Below are positions 44,304 to 53,168 of a stretch of DNA of 63,223 nt, piece after piece (position 1 is the stretch's first letter; the number at the start of each line of letters is the position of its first letter). The DNA is from Ruminococcus sp. (GTDB taxonomy: Bacteria; Bacillota; Clostridia; Oscillospirales; Ruminococcaceae), in assembly GCA_015066815.1 (NCBI GenBank), contig SVNR01000008.1:1-63223 (forward strand), in the 5' to 3' direction. A program made the position numbers and the translations under genes. The notes under the pieces are model-generated. The model saw nothing but the letters and a program-made list of their open reading frames with translations. It was not told the origin of the DNA and made no database searches.

Positions 44304-46046
44304 TTACCTGCCGCCTTCGTATACCGCGGATTTTATGTATTTTGGATTAACATCTGAAAGCGGAACTCTTAATTCACCGAAGACATATTCGCCATCTTTG
44401 CTCAATGTATGAATAGAGAAGACTACCGTATTGTCATCTGTAATTCCATAACCGGTTCCTGAAAAGATAAGATCCTCAGAGAAAGTACCTTTAGAATGGC
44501 CATCATAGCTAAAATACGCGGTACTGTCACCAACAACAAAATCCTTGAATGTCAGAGGTTCAAGTGTTTCTGCGTCAAAGTACATCATAAAACCATCCTT
44601 GAGAGGATATACTATCCACATATTTTTTATAAAATCATTTTTTCCATTCACTTCATCCCCTAAAAACTGTCTGGCGCTTATCGGATGTACTGTATCGTTT
44701 GTATTTCCTGAATCATTTGTTTTAGGTTTTCTTACAATATCAGTTTCTGCAGCCTTACGCTGTACTACTATCATATCAGAAAGCATCTTTTCGTGTTCTG
44801 CATCATTGAAAAGATCGGTTTTGAATCTCTCGTATTTTACACCGTTTTCAATAACTATTTCGGGTGTCGGTTCGATATCGCGTTCTATAATCGGACACGA
44901 ATCCTCTATAACCGATGACATATCACGATATCTTGCAGTAACAAGAGAATGATTTATAGGAGTTGCACTTCCCCTGTCAAAGTACATCAGAGTAGAATAA
45001 TCATGATAGTATTCGTTATAGTTATTATGAAGTATATAGTAAATTGTGAAAAGCTCCGGATAATCTGTGATCTTGTCTATATCTGCTCCGTAGCTGCCAA
45101 ATATAGTTTCGTTAAGTACTGCACTTGCATCTGTTCCGGCATAAAAAAGCTCTGAAATATCGTTGATCTTTTTCTTGTTTATCAGATCGTAATTGAGCGT
45201 TCTTACTACATCAAAACGACGCTCGTATTTTTGGCGTTCTTCTTTCATCAGCTCTGTTATATTACCTACGCCGTCACTATCAAGATAGCCAAGTGCAACA
45301 GATAAATATCCGTTATGGCAGATAATTTCCATTGCTATTCCTGCAGCGTCAGAAAGCTCGTTCGGACCGGGCACTGATCTTGAAATTCCATAGAACCCTG
45401 CCCATCCGGATTTGTAAAAATCCCCGTCCTTTTCGTTAAGGTAGCCCGGATCATACTGTTTGGAGATTTCATCCATAAGAGCTTTTATTTCGCTGTTTAT
45501 CTGTGCTTCTAATGTCTTGTCTTTAAGAAAGCATATATTATAATATCCGTCCTGAACAGTATAATATGTATAAGCTCTGTTGTTATCTATATCCAGATAA
45601 GAATACTTTGTTGCTGTCGCATAGTCTGATGGTTTTTCTTCTCCGGTACCATAGATGCTGATTTCCTTCTTCGGAGTGCTTTCAGACACATTTTCAGAAG
45701 TCTGTACATTAGTTACGGTATCTTCTGATTCGTTTGCTGCTGTAAAAATTACATCCGAATGTCCGATAGTATCTGAAACGGATTCGTGCTGTGAATCTGC
45801 TGATGTTACTGATGTTTCAAAACTGTTTGTTACGACGATTTTATCGTTTTTTTGTGGCGTTTCATTTGTTTTCCGGCCGAGTGCTGCAACGATACATATC
45901 GAAGCGGCACATACAGCAACTGCAGAAAATATCCTTGTTTTTATGCGGTTTTTCTGAGGCTGTGCTATCTGACAATCAGCTTCATCAATATATTTGTCTT
46001 TAACGTCTCCTATGTCCTTAAGCAATTCTTCTGTTTTTTTCTTCAT
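44304..46046 (-). CDS. Single-pass membrane protein, putative regulator of an ECF sigma (RsiV-like)
   Basis: 580 residues. Residues 1-35 are charged and cytoplasmic; about 36-56 (IFSAVAVCAASICIVAALG) is a membrane segment; a Ser/Thr-rich spacer leads to a large ectodomain. There, DIDNNRAYTYYTVQDGYYNICFLKDKTLEAQINSEIKALMDEISKQY and SVALGYLDSDGVGN...RTLNYDLINKKKINDISELF resemble the DUF4163/DUF3298 domains of RsiV-type anti-sigma factors, but the protein is longer than RsiV. The ECF gene is upstream on the same strand, 211 bp away, a wide gap for such a pair, occupied by a dispersed repeat. Anti-sigma activity is inferred. Confidence 0.7.
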   Translation of the reverse strand: MKKKTEELLKDIGDVKDKYIDEADCQIAQPQKNRIKTRIFSAVAVCAASICIVAALGRKTNETPQKNDKIVVTNSFETSVTSADSQHESVSDTIGHSDVIFTAANESEDTVTNVQTSENVSESTPKKEISIYGTGEEKPSDYATATKYSYLDIDNNRAYTYYTVQDGYYNICFLKDKTLEAQINSEIKALMDEISKQYDPGYLNEKDGDFYKSGWAGFYGISRSVPGPNELSDAAGIAMEIICHNGYLSVALGYLDSDGVGNITELMKEERQKYERRFDVVRTLNYDLINKKKINDISELFYAGTDASAVLNETIFGSYGADIDKITDYPELFTIYYILHNNYNEYYHDYSTLMYFDRGSATPINHSLVTARYRDMSSVIEDSCPIIERDIEPTPEIVIENGVKYERFKTDLFNDAEHEKMLSDMIVVQRKAAETDIVRKPKTNDSGNTNDTVHPISARQFLGDEVNGKNDFIKNMWIVYPLKDGFMMYFDAETLEPLTFKDFVVGDSTAYFSYDGHSKGTFSEDLIFSGTGYGITDDNTVVFSIHTLSKDGEYVFGELRVPLSDVNPKYIKSAVYEGGR

Positions 46047-46090
46047 AAAATACTCCTTCTCTTAGTACATCAGAAACTTCTGCATTTATC

Positions 46091-46146
46091 CGACTTGCGC
46101 ATCGTTAAAAAAGTGAACAGATATGCGTACCGGCTGATAAAGCAGA
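46091..46146. repeat. Dispersed intergenic repeat, degenerate copy I
   Basis: CTTGCGCATCG ... GTGAACAGATATGCG ... CCGGCTGATAAAGCAGA shares the CTTGC-CAT and CGGCTGATA blocks with other copies but in a rearranged form. It lies between the ECF gene and its partner. Confidence 0.5.
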
Positions 46147-46257
46147 ATTCTAATATTTTTGGTTATTTGCCTATTGTGTTTGAAATAGTCCTTATATTAT
46201 TAAAGACAAGAAATAATCAAATAGGTTACAGAAAAAAATTAATTTTTTTAAACTCTG

Positions 46258-46815
46258 TCAATAAAGTCCTTTTTCAGCGATATATTTTTTCAGATCTGCC
46301 CGTATTCTGCAAAGCATTGTTTTAAGCGAGCCTTCGGAAATATTGTTTTTTTCTGCGATTTCTTTTATAGGGGTAAGATACCAGTACCTCTGCATAAAAT
46401 ATATTCTTTTGTTTTTGTCAAGACCTTCAAGAAACTCATTAAGTGCTTTTATTGTTTCTTTTCTTTCGATGCTGCCTTCGACGTTTTCTGATGAGGCAAA
46501 GCATTCTGACAGCTCATCAAGCGAAAGTCCTACCTGACCGTTATATCTTTTTGATGCTGTTCTTTTTTCAAACATATTGAGTGCCTTGTTGCGCGTTATT
46601 TTTCCGATAAATGTTTTAAGCATCTTTGGTATAGTAGGCGGAATTGCATTCCATGCGCTGAAATATGTATCGTTTACGCATTCTTCAGTTTCTCCGCTGT
46701 CAGCAAGGATGTTGTTTGCGATCGTCCTGCAGTAGCTGCCATACTTTGAATCCGTTTCGGAAATGGCTTTTTCTGAACGTGAAATATATAATTCTATTAT
46801 TTTTTCATCTTCCAT
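46258..46815 (-). CDS. ECF-family RNA polymerase sigma factor
   Basis: 185 residues. Region 2: IANNILADSGETEECVNDTYFSAWNAIPPTIPKMLKTFIGKITRNKALNMFEKR. Region 4: FLEGLDKNKRIYFMQRYWYLTPIKEIAEKNNISEGSLKTMLCRIRADLKKYI. No strong ribosome site is visible before the ATG (only AAGAGAGA). Its likely partner is the 580-residue membrane protein downstream. No clear ECF-type promoter was found upstream. Confidence 0.92.
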   Translation of the reverse strand: MEDEKIIELYISRSEKAISETDSKYGSYCRTIANNILADSGETEECVNDTYFSAWNAIPPTIPKMLKTFIGKITRNKALNMFEKRTASKRYNGQVGLSLDELSECFASSENVEGSIERKETIKALNEFLEGLDKNKRIYFMQRYWYLTPIKEIAEKNNISEGSLKTMLCRIRADLKKYIAEKGLY

Positions 46816-47154
46816 AATTAAAATCTCTCTTAAAAAAAATTTTTTATTATATTACGATCAGTAATACAGACATATTATTATATTATACAGTATATATTCA
46901 TAAATTTCTATTGACATATTACACTATGTTACAATTTTTCTGACAATGATTTCTTGTATAAAATACATTTATCCTAAAGCATCGGCATTTTTTAATAAAA
47001 AACGCGATGGAGTATTGATTTAAAAACTAAAATAAAGTATAATTAAAATGAGTGTCAAAATATATTTGACTTTCACCATAATAAGGTTTTTTATCAACAA
47101 AAAACTTTTTTTAAAAATCTACTAAAAAAAACATCAAAAGGGGTTTGTTCAAAA
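46816..47154. other. Noncoding gap with a dispersed palindrome, copy G
   Basis: An A/T-rich 339-bp gap between divergent genes. 47048-47083 (GAGTGTCAAA ... TTTGACTTTCACCAT) is a variant of the dispersed palindrome with TGTCAAA/TTTGACT inner arms. A TTGACA is present at 46912-46917 but has no well-placed -10, so the promoter of the binding-protein gene is not settled. I see no RNA gene. Confidence 0.5.
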
Positions 47155-47934
47155 ATGAAAATCAAAAAAATTATTTCTTCTGTACTTACTGCATCTCTTC
47201 TTTTAAGCCTTGGCGGATGCGGCGCAGCTGAAAACGCATCAGACGCAGAATATATCTCAGAAAAAGGTTCACTTATCATAGGTATTACCGAATATGCGCC
47301 TATGGATTACAGAGACGAAAACGGAAACTGGACAGGCTTTGACGCAGAATTTGCTGAAGCCTTCTGTGAAAAGATGAATCTTGAACCTGAGTTTATAGTT
47401 ATAGACTGGGACAACAAGTTCCTTGAACTGAATTCAAAATCAATCGACTGTATATGGAACGGCATGACTATTACAAACGAAGTATTAAACAACACTTCAT
47501 GCTCAGACCCTTATATTATAAACGAACAGGTAGTTGTAATGAAATCAGACAGGATAAACAACTACAAGGATATAGAGTCTTTGAAATCCCTTAAGTTCAG
47601 TGCAGAATCAGGCTCAGCCGGCGAAGCTGCTGCAAAGGATGCAGGCTTTGACGTTATAGGTGTTACCGCGCAGTCAGATGCACTTATGGAGGTTTCCTCA
47701 GGAAGTACAGATGCCTGTGTTATAGACGCTACAATGGCAACTTCCATGACAGGCAAGGATACAAGCTATGATGATCTTTCCAAGGGACTCGTTCTCACCT
47801 CTGAAGAATACGGTGTAGGATTCAGAAAAGATTCAGATATGGTACTCAAGTTCAACGAATGCCTCAAAGAATTCAAAAAAGACGGAACACTCACCAAACT
47901 CGCAGAAAAATACGAGCTCACTCTCGCTGAATAA
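47155..47934 (+). CDS. Amino-acid ABC transporter substrate-binding lipoprotein
   Basis: 259 residues. Lipoprotein signal MKIKKIISSVLTASLLLSLGGC with lipobox LGGC (Cys 22). The mature part is a family 3 solute-binding protein in the normal order: lobe 1 GSLIIGITEYAPMDYRDENGNWTGFDAEFAEAFCEKM, IDCIWNGMTIT, then lobe 2 DACVIDATMATSM...LVLTSEEYGVGFRKDSD, then the return helix LKEFKKDGTLTKLAEKYE. Ligand is probably a polar amino acid, unproven. First gene of a three-gene operon. Confidence 0.92.
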   Translation: MKIKKIISSVLTASLLLSLGGCGAAENASDAEYISEKGSLIIGITEYAPMDYRDENGNWTGFDAEFAEAFCEKMNLEPEFIVIDWDNKFLELNSKSIDCIWNGMTITNEVLNNTSCSDPYIINEQVVVMKSDRINNYKDIESLKSLKFSAESGSAGEAAAKDAGFDVIGVTAQSDALMEVSSGSTDACVIDATMATSMTGKDTSYDDLSKGLVLTSEEYGVGFRKDSDMVLKFNECLKEFKKDGTLTKLAEKYELTLAE

Positions 47935-47969
47935 CAATCTGTGACATTTTCTAAAAAGGACATAAACAA

Positions 47970-48620
47970 ATGGAAAAATTTCTTTCTGTAACGCTGGATC
48001 TTTCAAAAGGCTTTGGAATGACGCTGAAAATATTTGCCCTGACTCTGCTTTTTGCTCTGCCTCTCGGTCTTATTATAAGCTTCGGTTCCATGAGCAAAAT
48101 AAGACCTCTCCGCTGGCTGACAAGAACATTTGTCTGGATAATCAGAGGCACTCCCCTTATGCTTCAGCTCATAATCATCTACTATGGTCCCGGACTTCTG
48201 TATAACCTTGATGTTCTTGAAAGATTTACTGCTGTCATGATAGCTTTCGTAATAAACTACTCATGTTATTTTTCAGAAATATTCAGAGGCGGTATCGAAT
48301 CTGTTCCGAAGGGACAATACGAAGCAGGACAGGTTCTGGGTATGACTAAACCGCAGATATTTTTCAAAGTAATTCTGCTTCAGGTAATTAAGAAAATCGT
48401 TCCCCCGATGAGCAACGAAATAATCACTCTTGTAAAGGATACCTCACTTGCAAGAATTATTTCTGTATATGAAGTTATATGGCAGGCACAGAATTATATA
48501 AAGCTCGAAGGTCTGATCTGGCCGCTTTTCTACACAGGAGCTTTTTATCTTGCTTTTTCGGGCATACTGACACTTATCTTTAATAAGCTTGAAAGCAAAA
48601 TGAGTTATTTCAGGAGTTGA
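47970..48620 (+). CDS. Amino-acid ABC transporter permease
   Basis: 216 residues with five membrane segments and the conserved coupling loop [36 protein letters not shown] (EAA motif). Start [33 protein letters not shown]. It is the HisM/GlnP type. It lies 35 bp after the binding protein and 4 bp before the ATPase gene. Confidence 0.94.
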   Translation: MEKFLSVTLDLSKGFGMTLKIFALTLLFALPLGLIISFGSMSKIRPLRWLTRTFVWIIRGTPLMLQLIIIYYGPGLLYNLDVLERFTAVMIAFVINYSCYFSEIFRGGIESVPKGQYEAGQVLGMTKPQIFFKVILLQVIKKIVPPMSNEIITLVKDTSLARIISVYEVIWQAQNYIKLEGLIWPLFYTGAFYLAFSGILTLIFNKLESKMSYFRS

Positions 48621-48624
48621 TAAC

Positions 48625-49383
48625 ATGCCTATACTTGAAGTAAATAATATACGAAAGTTTTTTAATAACAACGAAATTCTTAAAGGCATCAGCTTTTCAC
48701 TTGAACAGGGTGAAGTCCTCTCGATAATAGGTTCGTCCGGAAGCGGAAAGACAACGCTTCTGCGCTGTTTAAACTTTCTTGAGTTTGCCGAGGAGGGAAC
48801 CATCTCAGTCAACGGCAAAAAAATATACACCGGAGAAAAAAACGTAAAAATAAACGAAAAGGATATCAGAACCAAGCGTCTCCACTTTGGTCTTGTTTTT
48901 CAGTCCTTCAACCTGTTTCCCCAGTACAACGTTCTGAAAAACATAACGCTTGCTCCGGAGCTTATGAAGCTTGATACGCCTGAAAACATAGAAAAAAAAG
49001 CACGCGGACTCATAGATAGAGTAGGGCTTTCCGAAAGAATAAACCACTATCCCTGTGAGCTGTCAGGCGGACAGCAGCAAAGAGTTGCAATAGCACGTGC
49101 ACTTGCAATGAACCCGGATATCCTTTGTTTTGACGAGCCTACCTCAGCACTTGATCCTGAGCTTACAGGCGAGGTGCTCAAGGTAATAAAAGAGCTTAAG
49201 GATTCGGGCTGTACAATGATAGTTGTTACTCACGAAATGGAGTTTGCAAAAAATGTTTCTGACAAGATTATTTTCATGTCTGACGGAATAATCGAAGAAA
49301 CGGGAACTCCCCAGCAGATATTCGATAATCCCCGGTCAGAAAAAACCAAAGCTTTTCTTAGCAAATCACTTGAGAAAATATAA
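48625..49383 (+). CDS. Amino-acid ABC transporter ATPase
   Basis: 252 residues. Walker [11 protein letters not shown]-loop [21 protein letters not shown], signature [15 protein letters not shown], Walker [15 protein letters not shown], switch [19 protein letters not shown]. Typical GlnQ/HisP length. Ends the operon; a bidirectional terminator follows 10 bp later. Confidence 0.96.
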   Translation: MPILEVNNIRKFFNNNEILKGISFSLEQGEVLSIIGSSGSGKTTLLRCLNFLEFAEEGTISVNGKKIYTGEKNVKINEKDIRTKRLHFGLVFQSFNLFPQYNVLKNITLAPELMKLDTPENIEKKARGLIDRVGLSERINHYPCELSGGQQQRVAIARALAMNPDILCFDEPTSALDPELTGEVLKVIKELKDSGCTMIVVTHEMEFAKNVSDKIIFMSDGIIEETGTPQQIFDNPRSEKTKAFLSKSLEKI

Positions 49384-49392
49384 AAAAGCATT

Positions 49393-49434
49393 AAAAAGCG
49401 GAATATGTCAACATATGGCATACTCCGCTTTTTT
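49393..49434. terminator. Bidirectional terminator between two convergent ABC systems
   Basis: AAAAAGCGGAATATG pairs with CATACTCCGCTTTTTT; A-run and T-run on both sides let it serve both directions. Confidence 0.85.
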
Positions 49435-49444
49435 GATTATATTA

Positions 49445-49490
49445 TTGCCTTTCGCATCCGCTGACTACGAAAGCTCAGTACAGATCTGAT
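49445..49490. repeat. Dispersed intergenic repeat, copy J
   Basis: TTGCCTTTCGCATC, then CTGACTACGAAAGCTCAGTACA, then ATCTGAT. It matches copy H through CTGACT(A/G)CGAAAGCT(C/T)AGT(A/G)CA. It touches the stop codon of the minus-strand ATPase gene. Confidence 0.6.
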
Positions 49491-49491
49491 T

Positions 49492-50232
49492 TTAAAGAAG
49501 CTTTGACAAAAACTCTCTGAGTCGTTCGTTTTCCGGATTTTCAAATATTTTTTCCGGAGGTCCGTCTTCGGCGACAACTCCCTTATCAATAAAAATAATT
49601 CTGCTTGCCACCTCACGCGCAAAACCCATTTCGTGAGTTACACAGATCATTGTTATTCCGGATTCGGCAAGCTCTTTCATAACCTCAAGAACCTCGCCTA
49701 CCATTTCGGGGTCAAGTGCAGACGTAGGTTCATCAAAAAGAATTACTTCAGGGTCCATGGCAAGTGCCCTGCATATAGCAACACGCTGCTTCTGTCCTCC
49801 GGAAAGTTCATCAGGGTATGACTTTGCTTTTTCATAAAGCCCCACACGCTTAAGAAGCTCATAAGCCTTTTTTTCTGCTTCCGGTACAGGTACTTTTTTA
49901 AGCTTTACAGGAGCTATCGTAAGGTTATCAAGTATTGTAAGATGCGGAAACAGATTAAAGTGCTGGAAAACCATCATCATCTTGCGGCGCTGCTCATCTA
50001 TATCTGTATCAGGTGAAGTTATCTCCACATCATCTATAAATATTTTTCCCTCTGAAGGTTCTTCAAGAAGATTGAGGCAACGAAGAAAAGTTGATTTTCC
50101 GCAGCCGGAAGGTCCGAGTATAACTACTACTTCTCCTTTATTTATATCTATTGTTATTCCGTCAAGTACGTTAGTTCCGTCAAATGATTTTTTCAGATTT
50201 TCAACATGAATAAGGCGGTTATTTTCTTCCAT
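49492..50232 (-). CDS. Amino-acid ABC transporter ATPase (second system)
   Basis: 246 residues. Walker [11 protein letters not shown]-loop [21 protein letters not shown], signature [15 protein letters not shown], Walker [15 protein letters not shown], switch [20 protein letters not shown]. It overlaps the permease-fusion gene upstream by 14 bp and is presumably its partner. A GGAGACTGAAAA ribosome site precedes the ATG. Confidence 0.95.
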   Translation of the reverse strand: MEENNRLIHVENLKKSFDGTNVLDGITIDINKGEVVVILGPSGCGKSTFLRCLNLLEEPSEGKIFIDDVEITSPDTDIDEQRRKMMMVFQHFNLFPHLTILDNLTIAPVKLKKVPVPEAEKKAYELLKRVGLYEKAKSYPDELSGGQKQRVAICRALAMDPEVILFDEPTSALDPEMVGEVLEVMKELAESGITMICVTHEMGFAREVASRIIFIDKGVVAEDGPPEKIFENPENERLREFLSKLL

Positions 50233-51730
50233 TTTTCAGTCTCCTCTCCAGTCTGCTTACTATTTTTTCAAGAATAATTACCATAAACAGATATATAAGA
50301 GCAACAGCTATAAGCGGCATAAATGCGTCATAAGTACGGCTTCTGATAAGATCTCCGCCTCTTGTAAGATCGCGTATGCCAATATACCCTGCTATGGATG
50401 TCTCTTTGAGCAGAACAATAAATTCATTGCCCAGTGCAGGAAGGATATTTCTTATCGCCTGTGGCATTATAAAATACCGCATGGTCTGAACATAGTTAAA
50501 ACCAAGACTTCGGCCTGCTTCAAACTGTCCGTTATCTATCGAAGAAATTCCTGCACGGACTATTTCGGCAAGATATGCTGAAGAGTTAAGTCCGAAAGCA
50601 ATAGTTGCTACAATAACAGCGTCGATATTGCTGCTTGCAAAAACAACATAATAAATTATAAGAAGCTGTATCATAGCAGGAGTTCCACGAATAATGGTAA
50701 TATAAAGCCTGCATAATGCGTTAAGAATCTTCCACTTTCCGGTCTTATCGCATGTAAACCTTATGATAGCAAGAAGGAAGCCGGCAATAACTCCTATAAT
50801 AACCGCAAAAAAGCTTATTCTGATAGTAGTGAACAAACCTTTGGTTATGTACTGCCAGCGGTTATCATCTATAAAGTTTGAACGGAACTTTTCTACAGAA
50901 ATAAACCCACCTATATTTTCCGAACCGTTTCTGACTACTATAACCTGTTTAGCAGTTGTGTAGGGATTTGTAAAGTCTATATTTTTGAGACGGTCTTCTG
51001 TTACTGTCATTCCGGCTGCTCCGATATCCGCCTTGCCTGTCTGAACAGCTGTGATGATAGAGTCAAACTCCATCTCCTCGATTACAAGCTCCTTGCCAAG
51101 AATATCTGCTATTGCCTGAACTATATCCGGGTCGATACCGACTACTTCTCCGTTTTCGATGTATTCATAGGGTTCAAAAGCGGCATTTGTAGCCATTACA
51201 AGTGTTCCGTTATCTCTTTTGATATTTTTCGGAGAAACGTATGGAGTCTTTCCGGTTTCATCGCCTATATAGTTTGTTATGATGCTTTCAAGAGTACCGT
51301 TCGCAGTGATCTCTGCAAGTGCAGCATTTATATCTGCAAGAAGCTCTTTGTTTTCCTTTGCCACACATATCGCATAGGACTCATTGGCAAACTCTTCATC
51401 AAGTATCTAAAGATCACTGTTATTCTTGACAAACTTGTTTGCAGGTTCGTTGTCGATAATAACGCAGTCAACCTTTCCCTGCTTAAGTGCCATGATAGCA
51501 TCGGCTCCTTTGTTGTACTGCTTTATTACAGAGCCTTCCTTGGTATAGTCACTTGCATAGATATCCCCGACTGTTCCGAGCTGCGTCCCGATAGTTTTTC
51601 CGGGAAGCGAATCAACGCCGGTGATATCAGATGCACCAAGAGAACTGCTGCAGCTGCAAAAACAGAAAACCAGCATCATTGAGAGCAGAAGCAGAATAAC
51701 CATACTTCTGCGCTTCAGAGTTTTTTTCAT
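50219..51730 (-). pseudogene. Binding-protein/permease fusion with circularly permuted binding domain and an in-frame TAG
   Basis: One frame of 504 codons interrupted by TAG at codon 108 (51407-51409); both sides are in the same frame and the protein continues sensibly (KNNSDL-stop-ILDEEFANESYAICVAKENKELL). A lysine AAG to TAG change would explain it. Residues 1-26 are a lipoprotein-type signal (VFCFCSCSSS). Then comes binding-protein lobe 2 (VDSLPGKTIGTQLGT...ALKQGKVDCVIIDNEPA) and the C-terminal helix (NAALAEITANGTLESIITNYIG), a linker, and only then the lobe 1 start (GTLVMATNAAFEPYEYIENGEVVGIDPDIVQ...IGAAGMTVTEDRLKNIDFT). A permease follows with EIVRAGISSIDNGQFEAGRSLGFNYVQTMRYF. Each part occurs once. 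May be a broken gene, a recent mutation or a sequencing error. Confidence 0.8.
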
Positions 51731-51787
51731 GATTTTTTCTCCTTAGAGTAATTTTTTGTAAAGATAAAAGATTTTTTTACACAAATA

Positions 51788-52375
51788 TTATAAACCTGAA
51801 TTTATTATATAAAACACAACAGTGATCTGAGTTATAATAATCAGAGGAACTCCTACTGAAAAATATTTTTTCTGAGTTTTGTGACGAAGCAGATACATAG
51901 CTATAAGACTGCCTGCCGAACCTCCTGCAAAAGCAAGTCCGAGCAGGGTCGATATTTTTATACGGAATTTTTTCTTTACAGCGTTATATTTGTCTATCGC
52001 AAAAGCCGAAAATGCAATTATGTTTATTATCAGCAAATACAGCACAAATGCTTTATGCCGGGCCAAAAACGAATACAAATCAAATGTTATGCTATCTGTA
52101 TAATACCCCTTTGTTATAAGATATATTATGATCTGAAGCACAAGAAGACAGTATATTATCACTCTTGACATCATATTTTCTTTTTCTGCCTTTTTACCGG
52201 ATAGAATTACCGAGAGAAGAACTCCCGGAGAGCCACCCAGAAAAGATAACACAAGCGCGGCTATATCAGGTTTTTTATCAGCTTTGCGTGAACATACTGA
52301 AATGAGTATTCTGTACATGACAAAGCCTATAATATTTATAGCGATAAGATAATATTCAGTTATTGTTATCTTCAT
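51788..52375 (-). CDS. DUF1294 membrane protein with internal duplication
   Basis: 195 residues, about five membrane segments. The C-terminal half is a clear DUF1294 unit: NIIAFSAFAIDKYNAVKKKFRIKISTLLGLAFAGGSAGSLIAMYLLRHKTQKKYFSVGVP. The N-terminal half looks like a decayed copy (NIIGFVMYRILISVCSRKADKKPDIAALVLSFLGGSPGVLLSVILSGKKAEKENMMSRVI), lacking the RHKT motif. Function of the family is unknown. It starts 32 bp after the flavin reductase stop with a GGAGACGTGG site. Confidence 0.8.
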   Translation of the reverse strand: MKITITEYYLIAINIIGFVMYRILISVCSRKADKKPDIAALVLSFLGGSPGVLLSVILSGKKAEKENMMSRVIIYCLLVLQIIIYLITKGYYTDSITFDLYSFLARHKAFVLYLLIINIIAFSAFAIDKYNAVKKKFRIKISTLLGLAFAGGSAGSLIAMYLLRHKTQKKYFSVGVPLIIITQITVVFYIINSGL

Positions 52376-52407
52376 CCACGTCTCCTGAAAAAAGCTTCTA
52401 TGTGGCT

Positions 52408-52959
52408 TTATCTGAGCTTCAGCCCATCCTCAAAGGCATTGCCGACTTTTTCTCCAAGACCTATATAATCACGGTTTACAGGGTCATATGTGAGTGGCTT
52501 CAGCTTTTTTATATCGATTTTTCCGTTTGTCATAATACTCTCGTCAGCATTAACGTTCACTATCTCACCGATAAGAATACCGTCCTCAAAGCTTTTAACT
52601 CTGCATTCGAGTGCCATGGGGAGCTCATCTATCAAGGGTGCATTTACAAACTCACTCTTAGTTGCATGAAAGCCTGCTCTTTCAAATTTGTCAGGTACAT
52701 CTGATGCAGATACCACTCCTACATAATCACAGGCTACAACTGTATCTTCAGTACCGATACTTACTGTAAAAGCTCCTGTTTTTGCAAAGTTCTCTGTTGT
52801 TTTATGCTCAGACATACTGATAGATATTTCGTTAATATCCGTGATAGTCCCCCATGCAGCATTCATAGCGTCCGGAACACCGTTCTCATCATAGGTTCCG
52901 ACAATAAGTACAGGCATAGGATACATAAAAGGCTTGGCTCCGAAGTTTATTCTGTTCAT
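52408..52959 (-). CDS. Flavin reductase-like FMN-binding split-barrel protein
   Basis: 183 residues. Typical elements: PMPVLIVGTYDENGVPDAMNAAWGTITD, ISISMSEHKTTENFAKTGAFTVSIGTEDTVVACDYVGVVSASDVPDKFERAGF, and LPMALECRVKSFEDGILIGEIVNV. These match the flavin_reduct (DIM6/NTAB) family, which binds FMN. The electron partner is not evident. AAGGAG ribosome site before the ATG. Confidence 0.9.
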   Translation of the reverse strand: MNRINFGAKPFMYPMPVLIVGTYDENGVPDAMNAAWGTITDINEISISMSEHKTTENFAKTGAFTVSIGTEDTVVACDYVGVVSASDVPDKFERAGFHATKSEFVNAPLIDELPMALECRVKSFEDGILIGEIVNVNADESIMTNGKIDIKKLKPLTYDPVNRDYIGLGEKVGNAFEDGLKLR

Positions 52960-53074
52960 AATATTTTTTTCTCCTTAAAAATTTTTTTTGATGTTACGAC
53001 AAAACACTTTTTTATCATACTATATTTTATGAAAAATATCAAGCTTTTCTTTATTGAAACTACATATTATTCAA

Positions 53075-53103
53075 TTGACAAATATCCTCTGATATGGTAC
53101 ACT
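53075..53103 (+). promoter_or_regulatory. Promoter of the Gfo/Idh/MocA gene
   Basis: TTGACA (53075-53080), 17-bp spacer ending ATATGG, TACACT (53098-53103), about 65 bp before the ATG. Confidence 0.65.
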
Positions 53104-53168
53104 TCATTTATTGAGACATTAAGGAAAAATGTTTTTTACGGTCACTATAATTACGGAGGTTGTTTTCT

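Noticed and set aside
46816-46930. ECF-type promoter before the 46.8-kb sigma gene
   Set aside because: A CGTA is present, but the position 16 bp upstream is AATAATA, with no TGAAAC-like element.
51407-51409. Pyrrolysine or general amber recoding at the in-frame TAG
   Set aside because: TAG ends the V-ATPase F gene normally at 30356-30358, so TAG is an ordinary stop here, and an amino-acid transporter is not a known pyrrolysine protein.
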